64,000 nt of DNA from Plasmodium malariae (taxonomy: Eukaryota; Apicomplexa; Aconoidasida; Haemosporida; Plasmodiidae): assembly GCF_900090045.1 (NCBI RefSeq), contig NC_041788.1, positions 186,001-250,000 of the forward strand. The letters run 5' to 3'. Of this stretch, positions 1 to 12,300 are shown piece by piece. The position numbers and the translations under genes were made by a program. Position 1 is the first letter of the stretch, and every line of letters starts with the position of its first letter. A model generated the notes under the pieces. The model was given only the letters and a program-made list of their open reading frames with translations, made no database searches and was not told the origin of the DNA.

Positions 1-2271
1 ATATCTATATTTTCTTTATAACTTTATTCAAAATTTTTATTATTTGTCCACTTTCAATTTATTACAATTAAAAGTGTTACACATTATGTAACAGTTTTAA
101 CGTTTTTTTTCTTCTATTGATATATATAATATGTGACATTGTTAGCAGGGTATTTATGAATGATGCTAAGATAGATGAATTCTAATTTTAATTGAATTCA
201 AATGGGAAAAATCCTAACCATTATTTTATAATTCATAAATATGTTCTGCTCTAGCATTATTCTTATTGTTTTCTTACTTCATTAATACCTTATTCTATAC
301 ATAATATACATATGATTAAAAAAATTGATATATGATAAATAATAAAAATAGTGTAACTACATTATAAATTTTTTGATAAAGTAAATTTTAATAATAACAA
401 ATAGAATTTAAATGCCTATGCTTCGTTTTTATTTTCTCCATATAAAAAGAAAAATAAAACAAATATACCCATAAATATAATAGCAAGTAACATGTTTATG
501 TTTATAGAATCTGAGAAATAGAAATGTAATTCTTATTTTATTGAGTTTCCAGATAGAATCCATTTATATATTATCTACACAATTTATTATCTATACATTC
601 ATATAAGAATAATAATTTAGAAAAGGAGGATTTCATTTCTCATTACATGAAATTTTTAGGCACCATGGTAATTTGTTAATTGTAAACTTCGTGTACGCAC
701 TCATTTTTTTTATTGTACATAGTTACATATGTCTTTGTATTTTACTATAAATATGAATTTTAGTTATTAACAATATATAATATATTTTGCACTATTCTTA
801 ATATTGCTTTCAAAATAATAAACAAAAAGATATGTAATATTGAAATTATAGAAAATTAATCAAACACTGAAATATTCATTTAGAAGGGATAAATGAAATA
901 ATTTTAATGATAATGATGTTCCAAATTTTATTTTTAATTATCATTTTTTTACAGTAAGCATAAATTTAGTAAAAACGAAGTTCGTAGAACATGATGCACA
1001 AATACAATTAAAATAAAAGCAAAATTTAGTCTGTTATAATTGTTAATTATTGTTTTTATTTTAACAGTAATTATTTATTAAAATATATATTTACCCACAT
1101 TGTCAACCGCGTACTGTGACACATAACAAAAATAAAATATAAAAGTAATAAAGTAATGTTATCTTACAACTTCATTTATTTAATATCGACTTAATATATT
1201 TTAATCAGAATTAATCTATAAAAATTATTTACTTAGATCAAAAAAATCGATATATGCTTAATTTAATTTTTATAAAGAAATAATTTTTGTGCTGCAAAGG
1301 TTGCTTTCATTTATATATTAAATATATAAGATTTAAACAAGAAAACATTAACAATTAGAAAAATGTTTTTAAAATTCGAAATGTATTTCTTTTAACGTTT
1401 TTTTAAGTTTATATGTAAAAAAATATTTTATTTTCTTAAATCTATAAAATATATTTTTTTCTTTTTAAATAATAATTGATTGCATATTTAATAATATTTA
1501 TAAAATTATAAAATAAAATAAGAATAGAAATGAAATTAAAATATAATCCATAATTTCATAACTATGAATCCTATTTAAAAGGATATTACTTTATTATATA
1601 TTTATAATTTTACTTTTATTCGATGAAAGAAAAACTAAAAGATTTTTAAAAAATTTTTACAATTCATATATTTTGTATTATATTTCACATAAAACATATT
1701 ATATATAATAAATATTATGTTCTTTTTTATGTAAAAAAATATATATATACATATCAATGAAACAAAATATATTCACTATCGTTTTTTTAATACAATCCAA
1801 GAGACATTTATTGTTCATCTAAAAATAACACATTTTCTTAATAACCATATCTAATAATAATTTTAGATTACTATGACGTATAATATGGAAAGAAGAATTT
1901 TTAATCAAACATATATATTACCATAGTTTAATTTAATTATGCTAACTGCACTATGATACAATTATTTTTGTGCACAACAACATATTTTCTATACAAATAT
2001 ATTTAAATATATGAATAAATACGTTATTCCATAATAATTATTAAAATACAATAATAATCTATATTCAAATTCAAAAGTATTAAAACATATAAATTCAAAA
2101 AAGTACTAAGAAAATATATTTCTCTTTTTGTACATAAAAAACAGTAGTTATACTCATGTGCTTTCATAATATTTTAAAAATTATATATATTCTCATTAAG
2201 AACATCACAAAAAATATAACACTTATTATTTCATATTAAATATTTCATTATGTAAACATATCCATTCCTTA
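1..2271. other. AT-rich intergenic DNA, no gene seen
   Basis: No reading frame of convincing length or composition is present on either strand. The stretch is dominated by A/T runs and short TA repeats. The part from about 1680 to 1860 belongs to the 3' flank shared by the fam genes, described separately. No telomere repeat is visible, so the chromosome end is not reached here. Confidence 0.6.
1681..1860. repeat. Shared 3' flank module of the fam gene at 2272-3169
   Basis: About 530 bases past the stop codon of the fam gene lies a block with an AAACATATT...AATAAATATTA segment, then a TATATATACATATCAATG core followed by AACAAAATATA, then about 90 bases on an ACATTTTCTTAATAA segment. Related blocks in the same order lie 530-570 bases past the stops of the fam genes ending at 5876, 17989, 21430 and 45154, and past the remnant at 54.9 kb. 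It looks like flanking DNA duplicated together with the genes. Any regulatory role is unknown. Confidence 0.55.
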
Positions 2272-3169
2272 TTATTCATATTTTTCATTTATTAACTTAA
2301 TTTTGTTATATTTTTCATTATTTCTTAAAATCCTATAGAACCCTATTATAAGCATAACAGCTAACATAACCATAAGTACGCTAAATAATGCTATAATAAG
2401 ATATGTAAGTACATCGTCACCCCAACCTTCTACAGCTTTCAATTTACTCAATATTTCATTTTCTGTAATTTTTTCCCATATATCTTTTAAAGATGGTAAA
2501 CTTGATAATATTGGTATCCCTATTCCCAGCAAGATAAAAATAAAAAACATAGCAACTCCAGTTCCATATTTCCTAAATCTAATTTTGTTTAAAGATATAT
2601 CACAAATTCTCCTGTTTCTTTTAAGAAAATTATCGTAATCTTTTTTTTTAATCCATTTTTTTTCAAAATGGAAATGTTTACCATCAAACATTGCATTATT
2701 ATAATCTATAACTTCTGTATAGTATTGTGCCTTATTTAATAGACCTCTATTTGATTGTTTGTTTTTTTCTTTGTCTTCTTTTTCATTATTAGATATATTC
2801 TTTTGCTTATTAACACCATTTTTTAGAAAATTTTCTTTTAAACTTACATTATTCGAATATTTATCCTTTTTACATTTTGCAAGCGATCGATAATTACTTG
2901 TATCTAAATTTTCACCTACCTTACAGTTTCCATCCAAAAATTTGCTACATGTCCACTAAAAGAACGACATGAATATTTATTATTTATATGAATAAATAAT
3001 TTCATGCTAAAAAATTGTGTTAGTAAAAATATAACACTACTAATATAAATAAAGTAAATATCCTTATAATATATAATCATACCATATCATTATTAAAATT
3101 ACATATCCAAGTTAAAAGGAGAAACAAAAAAATTTTAATAAATATGATAAACTTAATTTTCTGTTTCAT
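2272..3169 (-). CDS. fam-m-like exported two-TM protein (HFHFEKK subgroup)
   Basis: Two exons: 3169..3083 (29 codons, ATG at 3169) and 2955..2272 with TAA, giving about 256 residues. The donor is ATG/GTATGA and the acceptor TTTTAG/TGG; the frame joins in phase 0. Exon 1 starts MKQKIKF and is a hydrophobic signal-anchor with a TWIC motif. An export-like RSLAK lies at residues 52-56; its fifth residue is Lys instead of the acidic or Gln residue of a standard PEXEL. A polar Asn/Lys-rich stretch follows, then the conserved DGKHFHFEKKW block near 120-130. Two membrane segments follow, at about 160-181 and 212-236, with a short basic tail. The layout and motifs match the P. malariae fam-l/fam-m exported proteins, whose function is unknown. 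I place this subgroup with fam-m, but the l/m label could be reversed. It pairs with the gene at 5876-6902. Confidence 0.85.
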
Positions 3170-3519
3170 ATTGTAAATCTTTAATATTATAATATATTCA
3201 GTAAAAACAAAATTAATAATAATATAATATACTTCTAACAATATAGTATCATATTTATTTAAAATTTTTTTTGTATCATTTGCTTCGTAAAAAATTATTA
3301 AAATATATATAACTATAAAGAATTTCACAACATTAACAAAGAAAAATAAATGTCAAAATATATTGTAAAATTTTTTTTCTTAATATTACATAAAATTAAC
3401 TCTTATTAAAAAAAAATAATGCGAATTTATTTATAAATATCAAAACTATATAATTTAATTATTTAAATTAGTACACTGCTTAAATAATATTTTTTATTAA
3501 TTTTTTTCAAACTAAAATA

Positions 3520-3615
3520 GAAAAAAATATATATATGATTTCATATAATTTCAAAATATACAGTTTATATGGAATATAGAACATAGAGAATATAGATAAT
3601 ATACTCTTCATTATC
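3520..3615. repeat. Shared 5' flank block of a fam gene
   Basis: About 350-440 bases upstream of the ATG at 3169 a TATATATATGATTT run is followed by a segment reading roughly GGAATATAGAACATAGAGAATATAGATAATAT. Similar segments lie at the same distance upstream of the ATGs at 6902 (about 7250-7345) and 18979 (about 19318-19410), and more weakly upstream of those at 22310, 46110 and 49087. The constant spacing suggests a promoter or 5' leader duplicated with the gene. No specific factor site is recognised. Confidence 0.45.
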
Positions 3616-5289
3616 ATAGTACAATAATTACAAATCATCAAGGTATTCTGCTAACAATTCTAAAAGCATATACATTATATTGCAGGACTTATTTTTTATT
3701 CTTAAAAATATTCATGATTACAGTAATAGTAATAATATATTAAATAACTATCATTTTGTGTCATGTTAAACCTAGAAGATTCTTTAGAAAATTCCTAAAT
3801 AATTAATATCATTTATATATTGCAATATAATGAAAAATTGAATATATTTACCACAACATGATATACGAAGGAATACATCTTTTTAAGGCAAATAAGAACT
3901 CATTTTTAATATTTGTATAATAATTTTTGAAAATTATAATTTTTAGTAAGTAAAGTTTACATCATTATTTCTATATGAGAAAGCTTTATAAGAGTCCAGA
4001 TAATTTTGTTTTTTAAGTATACTTATTCAGAAAAAATATTAATATAATTCTAGAAAAACAAAAAAACATATTGTTACAGTGGAATTATTCAATATATGTA
4101 CACCTATACATATTGTTTACTTAGAATAAAATAAATTAAAAATATATGAAGATTAATTTAAAAAAAAAAAAAAAAAGGAACTAATAATAATAATTTTTAA
4201 TTCTTTTATTAAAAATGTTATTAGCTATATTTTAAAATCCTTATTCACAAAAGTTAACATATTCTAGTCTCATGTTCTGTAACTTTTAAGCATCCTTAAA
4301 AAAAAAAAAAAAAATTATTCATAGGTTATTCCATTGAATAAATAATAGTTTTTAATATATAAGTAAATGTAATAACTGAAGCAAGTGTTCATGTTGTGCT
4401 ATAATTTTTTATTCAATTTATAAAAAGTCAAACTTAATAGAAGAAAATTACCCGTAAAAGAGTTCCATGAGGAACATTGTTCATTATTTACATTTAATTA
4501 AATATTACAAAAAAAAAAAAGTTCACTACTTAAATATATCTTAGTGAACTATATTTACAAACAGAAACGTTATATATTTATTAGTTATTCACAAATATGC
4601 TATACATTTATTTTTTAATTTATTTTTATTCAAAAAATGAAGTTTATAAATAGAAAGTATTAGTAATTGTAAACATTAACTATGTATCTTCGCATACAAT
4701 TTTAAAACAATATTAACTCTTACTATATTTATAGTAAGCATAAATAATAACACAAATATAAAAAATTTAGTTATGCATAATTATATCTCTACTGAAAACA
4801 ATATAATTTTTTTCATTATACTTAAGGAACATTTCGATTTTTATAGATATGTAGTACATATATAAATGTTTTTTATTATCAAAATACAAAGAACATCTGG
4901 AAAAAAAAATTTGAACATATTATTTATTAATATATGATTATATATAGTTCATTAAATTAATACCTTAACAATGTAATATATAAAAATAATATATATTATA
5001 TTAATTTATAAATTTTTCAGTGTAAAAAATGTTGAGGTAATTTTAAAAAACTGAATTAAAAACGTATTTGAGAGGAATATTAATAAGTTAAATGTTTTTA
5101 ACTCTTCATTTAACATTAAATATTTCGAAAAATAACGTAATTAAACAATTATAAATAAATAATATTTAATAAATATTTTATTTTATTATATATTTAAAAT
5201 TTCATATTTAAATCATGAAAAAAGTACTAAGCCTTTGATAATAAGACCTACTATAAAATAGTTCTATAAAATTTATATCACAAAGCGTA

Positions 5290-5450
5290 TTTTATAACAT
5301 AAATATTAAGTTTATTTGTTGGTAAAAATAATATATATATACATATCAGTGTAAAATTATGTGTTAACTTCTCTATATAAAACACAAATTAAAAACACAT
5401 TTATTTGTAATTTAAAGTAATCATAGAATTTTTTGATTACGAAAAAAAAT
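5290..5450. repeat. Shared 3' flank module of the fam gene at 5876-6902
   Basis: The block has an ACATAAATATTAAG segment, then a TATATATACATATCAGTG core, then an AACACATTTATTTG segment. Order and distance (about 550 bases past the stop codon at 5876) match the block at 1681-1860, although the sequence has diverged further. Confidence 0.45.
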
Positions 5451-5875
5451 AATCCTTTTTAAACACAAAACTATTAAAAATATAAAGCTATATAATTTAT
5501 AGTTAAATATAAACTATCAATGGTCATTAACAAAATTATACGTACTCTCCTATTATATATTAAATTTAAAGCAAATATATATATTTTTCTTAGGAAATTT
5601 TTGAAATAAAAAATTGTACGAATAAAAGAATATTATTCATTTAATCTGAAAACGATCTTTAGAATATAAATAGAAAAATATTATAACTTTCTAATTTACA
5701 AAAAAACTAAGAATACATACATTTTCTGTTGTGTATCAAAAATCCACTTATATTTTATGGTAATTATAAAATTTGAAGTAGTTATTAGTGTGTTTATTAA
5801 GTGTATTCCCATAAATATTAATGATAATAGTTTGATTTCAAGATATCTATACAGAAATAAAAATATTCCTTATTA

Positions 5876-6902
5876 TTATTTTTCTCTGTTTCTGAATTTA
5901 ATTTTTTCATATTTTTTAACTTTTTTATGGTAATAAATAATTCCTGATATTAGAGCAATACTCAATAAAATAAAAGGTACAAAATTTATTAGAATACGAA
6001 AAAATTGTCCTAATATGCATATATCACTAACATTGCTTGCTGCTTCGCACATAATGCATGTAACCTTTGCTCCTTGTGCTGTTGATACACTGTGCGTAAA
6101 AAATCCTTCTAACTTTTTTAGTTCTTCTATAATAGACTTCCATGGAGATTCCTCTGTTATAGGTTTTAAATATTCTTTCTTTAAGCCTAGTTGATACAAT
6201 AAACTACCTTTATTTCCAAATGTCAGTGATACTTCTAGTATAAATATTATTAATATAAACAAGAAGATTAATACAGGTAAAACAATTCGTAATCCGTATT
6301 TTTTACGCATTACTTTGTTGTAAACCTGATTACTAATTGTCTTGTTATTTCTAAGAAAATCCGTATAATCAAGTTCCTTGAATATTTTTTTTTCTAAATG
6401 GGAATATTTCTTGGTTTCAAATGTACAAGATTTATTTTTTATAGTTCCTTTATTATCTCCTGAAATATTTGAAAGATATGGGTTTGACTGTTTCTTTTTT
6501 CTCGAGTCATCTTTTTCACTATAAGATATATCTTTTTTTTCGTACACTCTGTTAATTTTCATTTCTCCTTTTAAACGTACACTACTTGAATCATTATTTT
6601 GCTTGTATTTTGCTAGTAAACGACACGTTCTTGCGTATAACCTTTTGTGATGTTTCCAACTTTCACCAAAAGATTTCTTAAGAACATTCTAAAAAAGGAA
6701 AAAATTAAAATTTTAGTTATATAATTAAATATCTAATCGTAGAAAAACAACAATATTAAAAATAGAGCACAAAATATATTAATAATATATATATTCTTAA
6801 ATAATGTTATTATACCATTTTAATGTAAAAATAACATATCCAACTTAAAAGGATCAACGTAGTAAATTTAATAAATAATTGTGTCTTAATTTTTTGTTCC
6901 AT
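5876..6902 (-). CDS. fam-l-like exported two-TM protein (LEKKIFKELDY subgroup)
   Basis: Two exons: 6902..6816 (29 codons, starting MEQKIKT) and 6688..5876 with TAA, giving about 299 residues. The donor is ATG/GTATAA and the acceptor TTTTAG/AAT, in phase 0. Exon 1 is a hydrophobic signal-anchor ending near SWICYFY. RLLAK lies at residues 52-56 and is a relaxed export motif. A charged region is followed by KKYSHLEKKIFKELDY at about 122-137, which marks this subgroup. Membrane segments lie at about 162-183 and 262-282. The roughly 80-residue loop between them contains two Cys (TCIMCEA) and a Trp. The tail is basic (YYHKKVKKYEKIKF). The family is P. malariae fam-l/fam-m; I place this subgroup with fam-l, with some doubt. 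The product is presumably exported or on the surface, with unknown role. It forms a doublet with the gene at 2272-3169. Confidence 0.85.
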
Positions 6903-9135
6903 CATAAAGATATTTAAAACTATAATATATTAAGCGATAATGTAACAATAATATAATATTTCTATAATTATAGAGGACGCTATTATTATTATTTTTTTTT
7001 TTTATTTTTTTTTATTTTAGAAAAAACATATTAAAAATATATTACTTTAATTTTTTTATAAAAGAGTTCAAGAAAAATAACTGTAAAAATAAACTATAAA
7101 ATTTTTATCTTAATATTATTTATAATTTAATAAATATAATTAAAATACTATAAAACAAATTAATTAATGAATATTCAAAATATATATATTATTTACCTAA
7201 TGAAGTAATGGTTTAATATTTTTTTAGTTCTTTTCAATATAAAATAAAAAAATATATATATGATTTCTCAACATTTCGAAATATTTAGTATATGTAGCAT
7301 ATAGAATGTAAAGAATATAACTAATATATTTCTCCATATTGTAGGAAAAGTATTCCTGTTTTCAATAATGTATTCCTATTATTAATACAAATATTATTAA
7401 TATTAATTTTGAGAAAAACAGTTTATTGCTAAAATAATATTAATTATTATATCAATATAATAAAAGAAATAATAAATGAAAAAAAAAATTTTTGACTAGT
7501 TTTTTCTTTATTTTATATGTAATATATGGGAAAGTTACTTTGTAAACTTATGCATTTTTTGCGTTCTATAATATAGGTAAAATAACGGATTTATAACAAA
7601 ACATGTAATATATAAAAAAGCTACGTATTTCAATGTTAATAAGGAATGACCTTTTACTTTTGTAATATAATTTTGGAACTATGCAGTATTTAATTACATA
7701 TAATTAATGCTATTACATATAAATTAAATTATTGTAAAATCATCAACTTATTTTAATTTTTTTTAATTTAATATTTATATTTAAAATATATATAGTACAA
7801 ACATAATAAATAACGTATAGAGCAATGTTTGTACTAACTGTATTAACATATGAATAATCATGGAAGAATAATTTACTTTAATTATTTAAAAAACAAAAAT
7901 ATATACAATTCGATGTTATTCATATACTTCAAAGATATTTTAGTATTTTTTATAAAAAAGTACTGACTTCAACAATTACGTAAGTAAAAAGTAAAATGAG
8001 AAATGTTATTAATTCGCTCGTTTAAATATAAAATTTCATTAATTCTAAAATTAATAAGGTTTTATTTATAATTAGTTCTTTAAAGGAAAATTGTATTATT
8101 GTTCATTCATAATATCATACTTCAATTATAAGAAAAATAAAAAAATCCGTAAAAATATTTTTACATCAAACAGTTTATGAAAAATTTATATTTTATAATA
8201 TTTTTTTTATAAATCTGATTTTTCATGTATATTATAATGTAAGAAAACACATTACTACAAAAAAACTAATGATTTGGATTTAATTAAATAAAGAACAACT
8301 TAATATATCAATATATAAAGTAATATATAATAAATTGTTTAAAATTATAATCAAAATATCACTTACAACAACTAAAAAAAAAAAAATTGTTAAAAAAATA
8401 AATTATTTCATTCTATGAGAGAAGTTGTATCAATTGTCACTTTGTATATTAAATTAAACAGGTATATATTTAATGTATTAAATATCTTTTCGAAACATTT
8501 AGACATTTTATTTTTGAATATAAAACACATTTTTATATTTAATATTTAGTAATGTCAATAACGCAATTATATAAAACAAAAAAAAAATATTATATATATA
8601 TATATAATAAGTCAAAATATTTAACAAATTCAAAACAATAAATTAAAATACTAAATAAAATATAAAAACATTATAACTGTTAAATATATTATATATATCT
8701 TTTATTAATTTTCTGTATGAATAAACTTTTCTATATTATCTAGGTTCCAAAAAAAAATATTTTTAAGTACACAAGGAATAATTTTTTTTAAGAACAATTT
8801 CATTAATAATAAAAAAAATGTTTATTAGATAAAACATGTATATTATATATGATCACTCTATATTATTTTTGACCAGTATTTAACTTTTTTTTCATTTACT
8901 GCATTGGCCTCTATAATTCTAAGTATTTAACAGCATATAAATAATCACTAAAATATATAATTAAATAACTAACAATCGTATAGATTTACCCCCATTCTCA
9001 GAATTATATAATCGTATTAGTATTTCTTCTCTAATTTATAGTAAATTTTCTTATAGAATAATAAAAAGTGTAATAAATGTACAATAAAGGAAAATATTCC
9101 TATGCATCCGCTTATAAAAATGTATTTATAAATGA
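6903..9135. other. AT-rich intergenic DNA, no gene seen
   Basis: The first 450 bases are the shared fam 5' flank, with a GTAGCATATAGAATGTAAAGAATATA segment around 7290-7320 resembling that at 3560-3600. The rest has A/T runs and TA repeats (for example around 8580-8610) and no supported gene. Confidence 0.55.
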
Positions 9136-9139
9136 TTAA

Positions 9140-9737
9140 TATTCTAAACTACTTTTTTTTGGAAGTACCAGCAGAATACTTTTTCATACACAGAAATGAG
9201 ACCCATATATATTAGTTTTTTAACTACAAATATATGTATCATGGAAAATTGCTTATATAAAACAGAAGTCGATTTGTTAACCAATTTATTGATTTCAGCT
9301 TTTGAATTATCTTTGTCCATATACTAAAACTTTCCATCATATTCTTTTTCAATATTATAATATTCGTCGTTTTAAACATAATATCCATTTTCATATAACA
9401 TATCATAAATCATATATTATTTGTTCCCTTATTATTTTCTGATAGAAATATATAAGAACTTCTATCTAATATTCCACGTGCATGGTTCTAACAAACTAAA
9501 AATTTGTTAAAGTTACAATACAACGAATATAAAATGTTTTTATTATTTATAATATAATAAATATGCCTACTCAAATAAAATTTCCACATTAATAGATATG
9601 TATTTTTATATAAAATAAAGCACAAAAATATATGAATTAAATTTTCTTCCATGTTATTATAACGCATTAGTGAAATAAGAACATATCCAAATAAAAAGGA
9701 CAAACAAAATAGTTTCAGCTAAAATAAAAAATTTCAT
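9140..9737 (-). pseudogene. Decayed PEXEL-type exported protein gene
   Basis: A candidate first exon at 9737..9664 encodes MKFFILAETILFVLFIWICS, a typical Plasmodium signal-anchor exon, with a GC/GTTATAAT donor. The second part starts after a TTTGTTAG acceptor near 9490 and reads HARGILDRSSYIFLSE, in which RGILD resembles an export motif. It then breaks: a TGA ends that frame, and another frame carries DEYYNIEKEYDGKF, a TAG, then YMDKDNSKAEINKLVNKSTS and a tail containing EKVFCWYF before a final stop. The two exons do not join in a common frame either. The order signal-anchor, export motif, Glu/Lys-rich helical body suggests an exported protein of PHIST or similar type, but the family is not firmly recognised. 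The gene is clearly broken. Confidence 0.5.
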
Positions 9738-12300
9738 TTTTTAATTTATGTAAGAACTAATGAATTTTATAATATATATAAAAGTAACTAAAGAATTCAG
9801 TGTAAATTAACATGACCCTGACAAAAAGGTAAATTTATTTGCGCTGCTATTTTATTTTTAAAAAAGGTATTAAACTGTATTAGTATAATACAAATATATA
9901 GTAGAAATAAGAAAAGTTTATTTAAAAACATTTTTGTAAATATTTCCGATAAAATTTTTTATTAAAAAAGAAACATCAAAATAATTTTTGTTTATAATAA
10001 TTATTTTAATATATCCTCAATATATATATATATACATATATTAGTAATATAAGAGAACAATTCTGAATTTTAGTTATCAGTGCTTTTCAGAAGAATTAAA
10101 AATTAAAATATATTTTTCATTATGAATAACTATTTTATTTGATAATTAGAATAAAAAAAATATATATGTATTGAGAACTGGTACATAGGCAAATATTAGT
10201 AATATGGTTATTAATTTTTTTGTTAGATGCCTAATAATAAGCTTATTTATTTGTACATGTTATACCTATAAATACTATTTTATAATTAAAAAACATAAAT
10301 TATATTATAGAATTTAATAATATACATGATATGAAAACAAAATTTATAATAAAAGAAAATTTTCTTTTCTGGTAAAATTTATAATTTAATATATTCCAAA
10401 TACTTATAACATAAAGAACTTTTATAAAAGAATATTTTGGAAATTCTCCTCTAGTAATTAATTAGTGTGCAGAATACTTATACTTCAAAAAGTACTATCC
10501 AATTTATCTTTTTTATATATACGTATAATATTATTAAATGTTGAATACTATTACATCATATAACTTAAAATAATACAATATGTATATTATGGCTAAAAAT
10601 AAATTAATTAAATTTAAAAATTAAGTAAATTTTAATTTCTTTTTTTTTTTTTTTTTTGTTTAACATATTAATTTGTACGTTCTAGAGAAATTATATTAAG
10701 ATAAATTAAAAAAAATATGTAAAAAGAAACGTACTAAAGAAAAATTGCAAAAAGAAACTAATATCTTTAAAAAATACAGAAAAATATATATAATAAAACA
10801 TAAAAAAAATTTGAAAAAATATTTAATGTATTATTTTTCTATTTGATATTTCAAATGAAGAGATAAGTGTGCATATTTTTTGTTGATTTATAAATAAATA
10901 TAATCAGAAAACATGTATTAAATTACAGCTTACATGTAACTTAGCAAAATAATATAAATCTTATATTTTATGAAATATAACTACAAAGAATAAATATTTA
11001 TACTCCAAAACGTTTGTTCAATATAATGAATGTAGTTAATTACAAAAGCATAATATATTATCTATACTATTTCAATTGTATATCAATAAATTGATACTAA
11101 ATTTTATAATCAAATTACTTTTTTTAAAAAATAATTAAAAAAGAATATAAAAAATTTTTAAAGTTTACGTTACATAATGTATATTACCTTATAGAATAGA
11201 ACAAGAATAAGATAATAATTTTTTTATTCCAAGTTTTCATACACATATATTATATATATACATATAAACATAGTTAAAAATATTCTGGATCTTAGATCTT
11301 TAAATGCTTTTTTCATTCGCATTTTAATTATTATGTATAAATTTTAAATTTATTTTTATATAAAAAGCTGTAAGAGCGCACTTTAGGAAATGATATCCTA
11401 TATTATTAAGAACACATAATGATAAAAATTATATAAACATACTAGATTATAATTATATATTATTTTCTAAAATTCTGCATAATTAATTTAGCTGGTAATA
11501 TTTAGAGAATTAACTTTTTCCTATATTTTTTTATTCATGTTATAATTTTTAAAAATGTTCATGCAAATTTAAATTAATTATGCATATTCAGTAAAATGAA
11601 AAAATGAACTATATGTAATTTTCATTTTTCTTGAAATATTTAACTAAGCCCTAAATTAGTGAATGCAACATCAGCAAATAGTATTATTAAATATATATAT
11701 TTATTTTATATATTCATACCTGTTAATTCATACATATATATGTGTAGTAATCCCTTTATATCTCTTAAAATATTGTAGATACAAAATCGCTCGTAATATT
11801 CATTTCTTACAAATATATCTTTTGCAATAATAGATTATGTCCCTTTTAATTTGTCCTTACTGTTATAATGATAATAATAATATAAGGTATATTACTTTTT
11901 TTATTTTAATTTTTCGTTTAAAAATTAATTAATATGAGTTATACATATATCCAGTGAAATTAATATTTTTCTATTGTTTCATTAAGTGATATTTTTACAA
12001 TCATTATTATTATAGGATTAATAAATCTTTTCTGCAACACTATTACTACCATGAGTGATATTGAAGTATACTAACACAAACACATATATGTTAAAATGAT
12101 CTCTAGAATAAGGACCATTCCTATTTTTATCTACATGTATTTGTTGTACTCCAGCACTGTACGGATATTTATCTTTTCTAATTTATTTACTTTTTAAAAA
12201 TGCATATAAACTTTCCATATTATAAATATGTTTATATATATTTATCTAATATTATTTTTACAAAAAAAAAATTACAAAAAATATGGTATAATTTTTTTTT
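9738..12300. other. AT-rich intergenic DNA, no gene seen
   Basis: No supported coding region or RNA was found. There are long homopolymer runs (a T-run of about 18 near 10640) and (TA)n tracts near 10020 and 11250. Short gene-like scraps could not be linked into exons. Confidence 0.55.

Larger units (their letters stand above)
3170..5875. other. AT-rich spacer between the two genes of a fam doublet
   Basis: No coding sequence was recognised. The stretch holds the 5' flank of the left gene (to about 3620) and the 3' flank of the right gene (about 5290-5450). Between them are poly-A runs, for example around 4160, 4300 and 4510. Confidence 0.6.

Noticed and set aside
3077..3328. An 83-codon minus-strand protein
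   Set aside because: Only its last 29 codons are real: they are exon 1 of the fam gene. The upstream part is 5' leader sequence.
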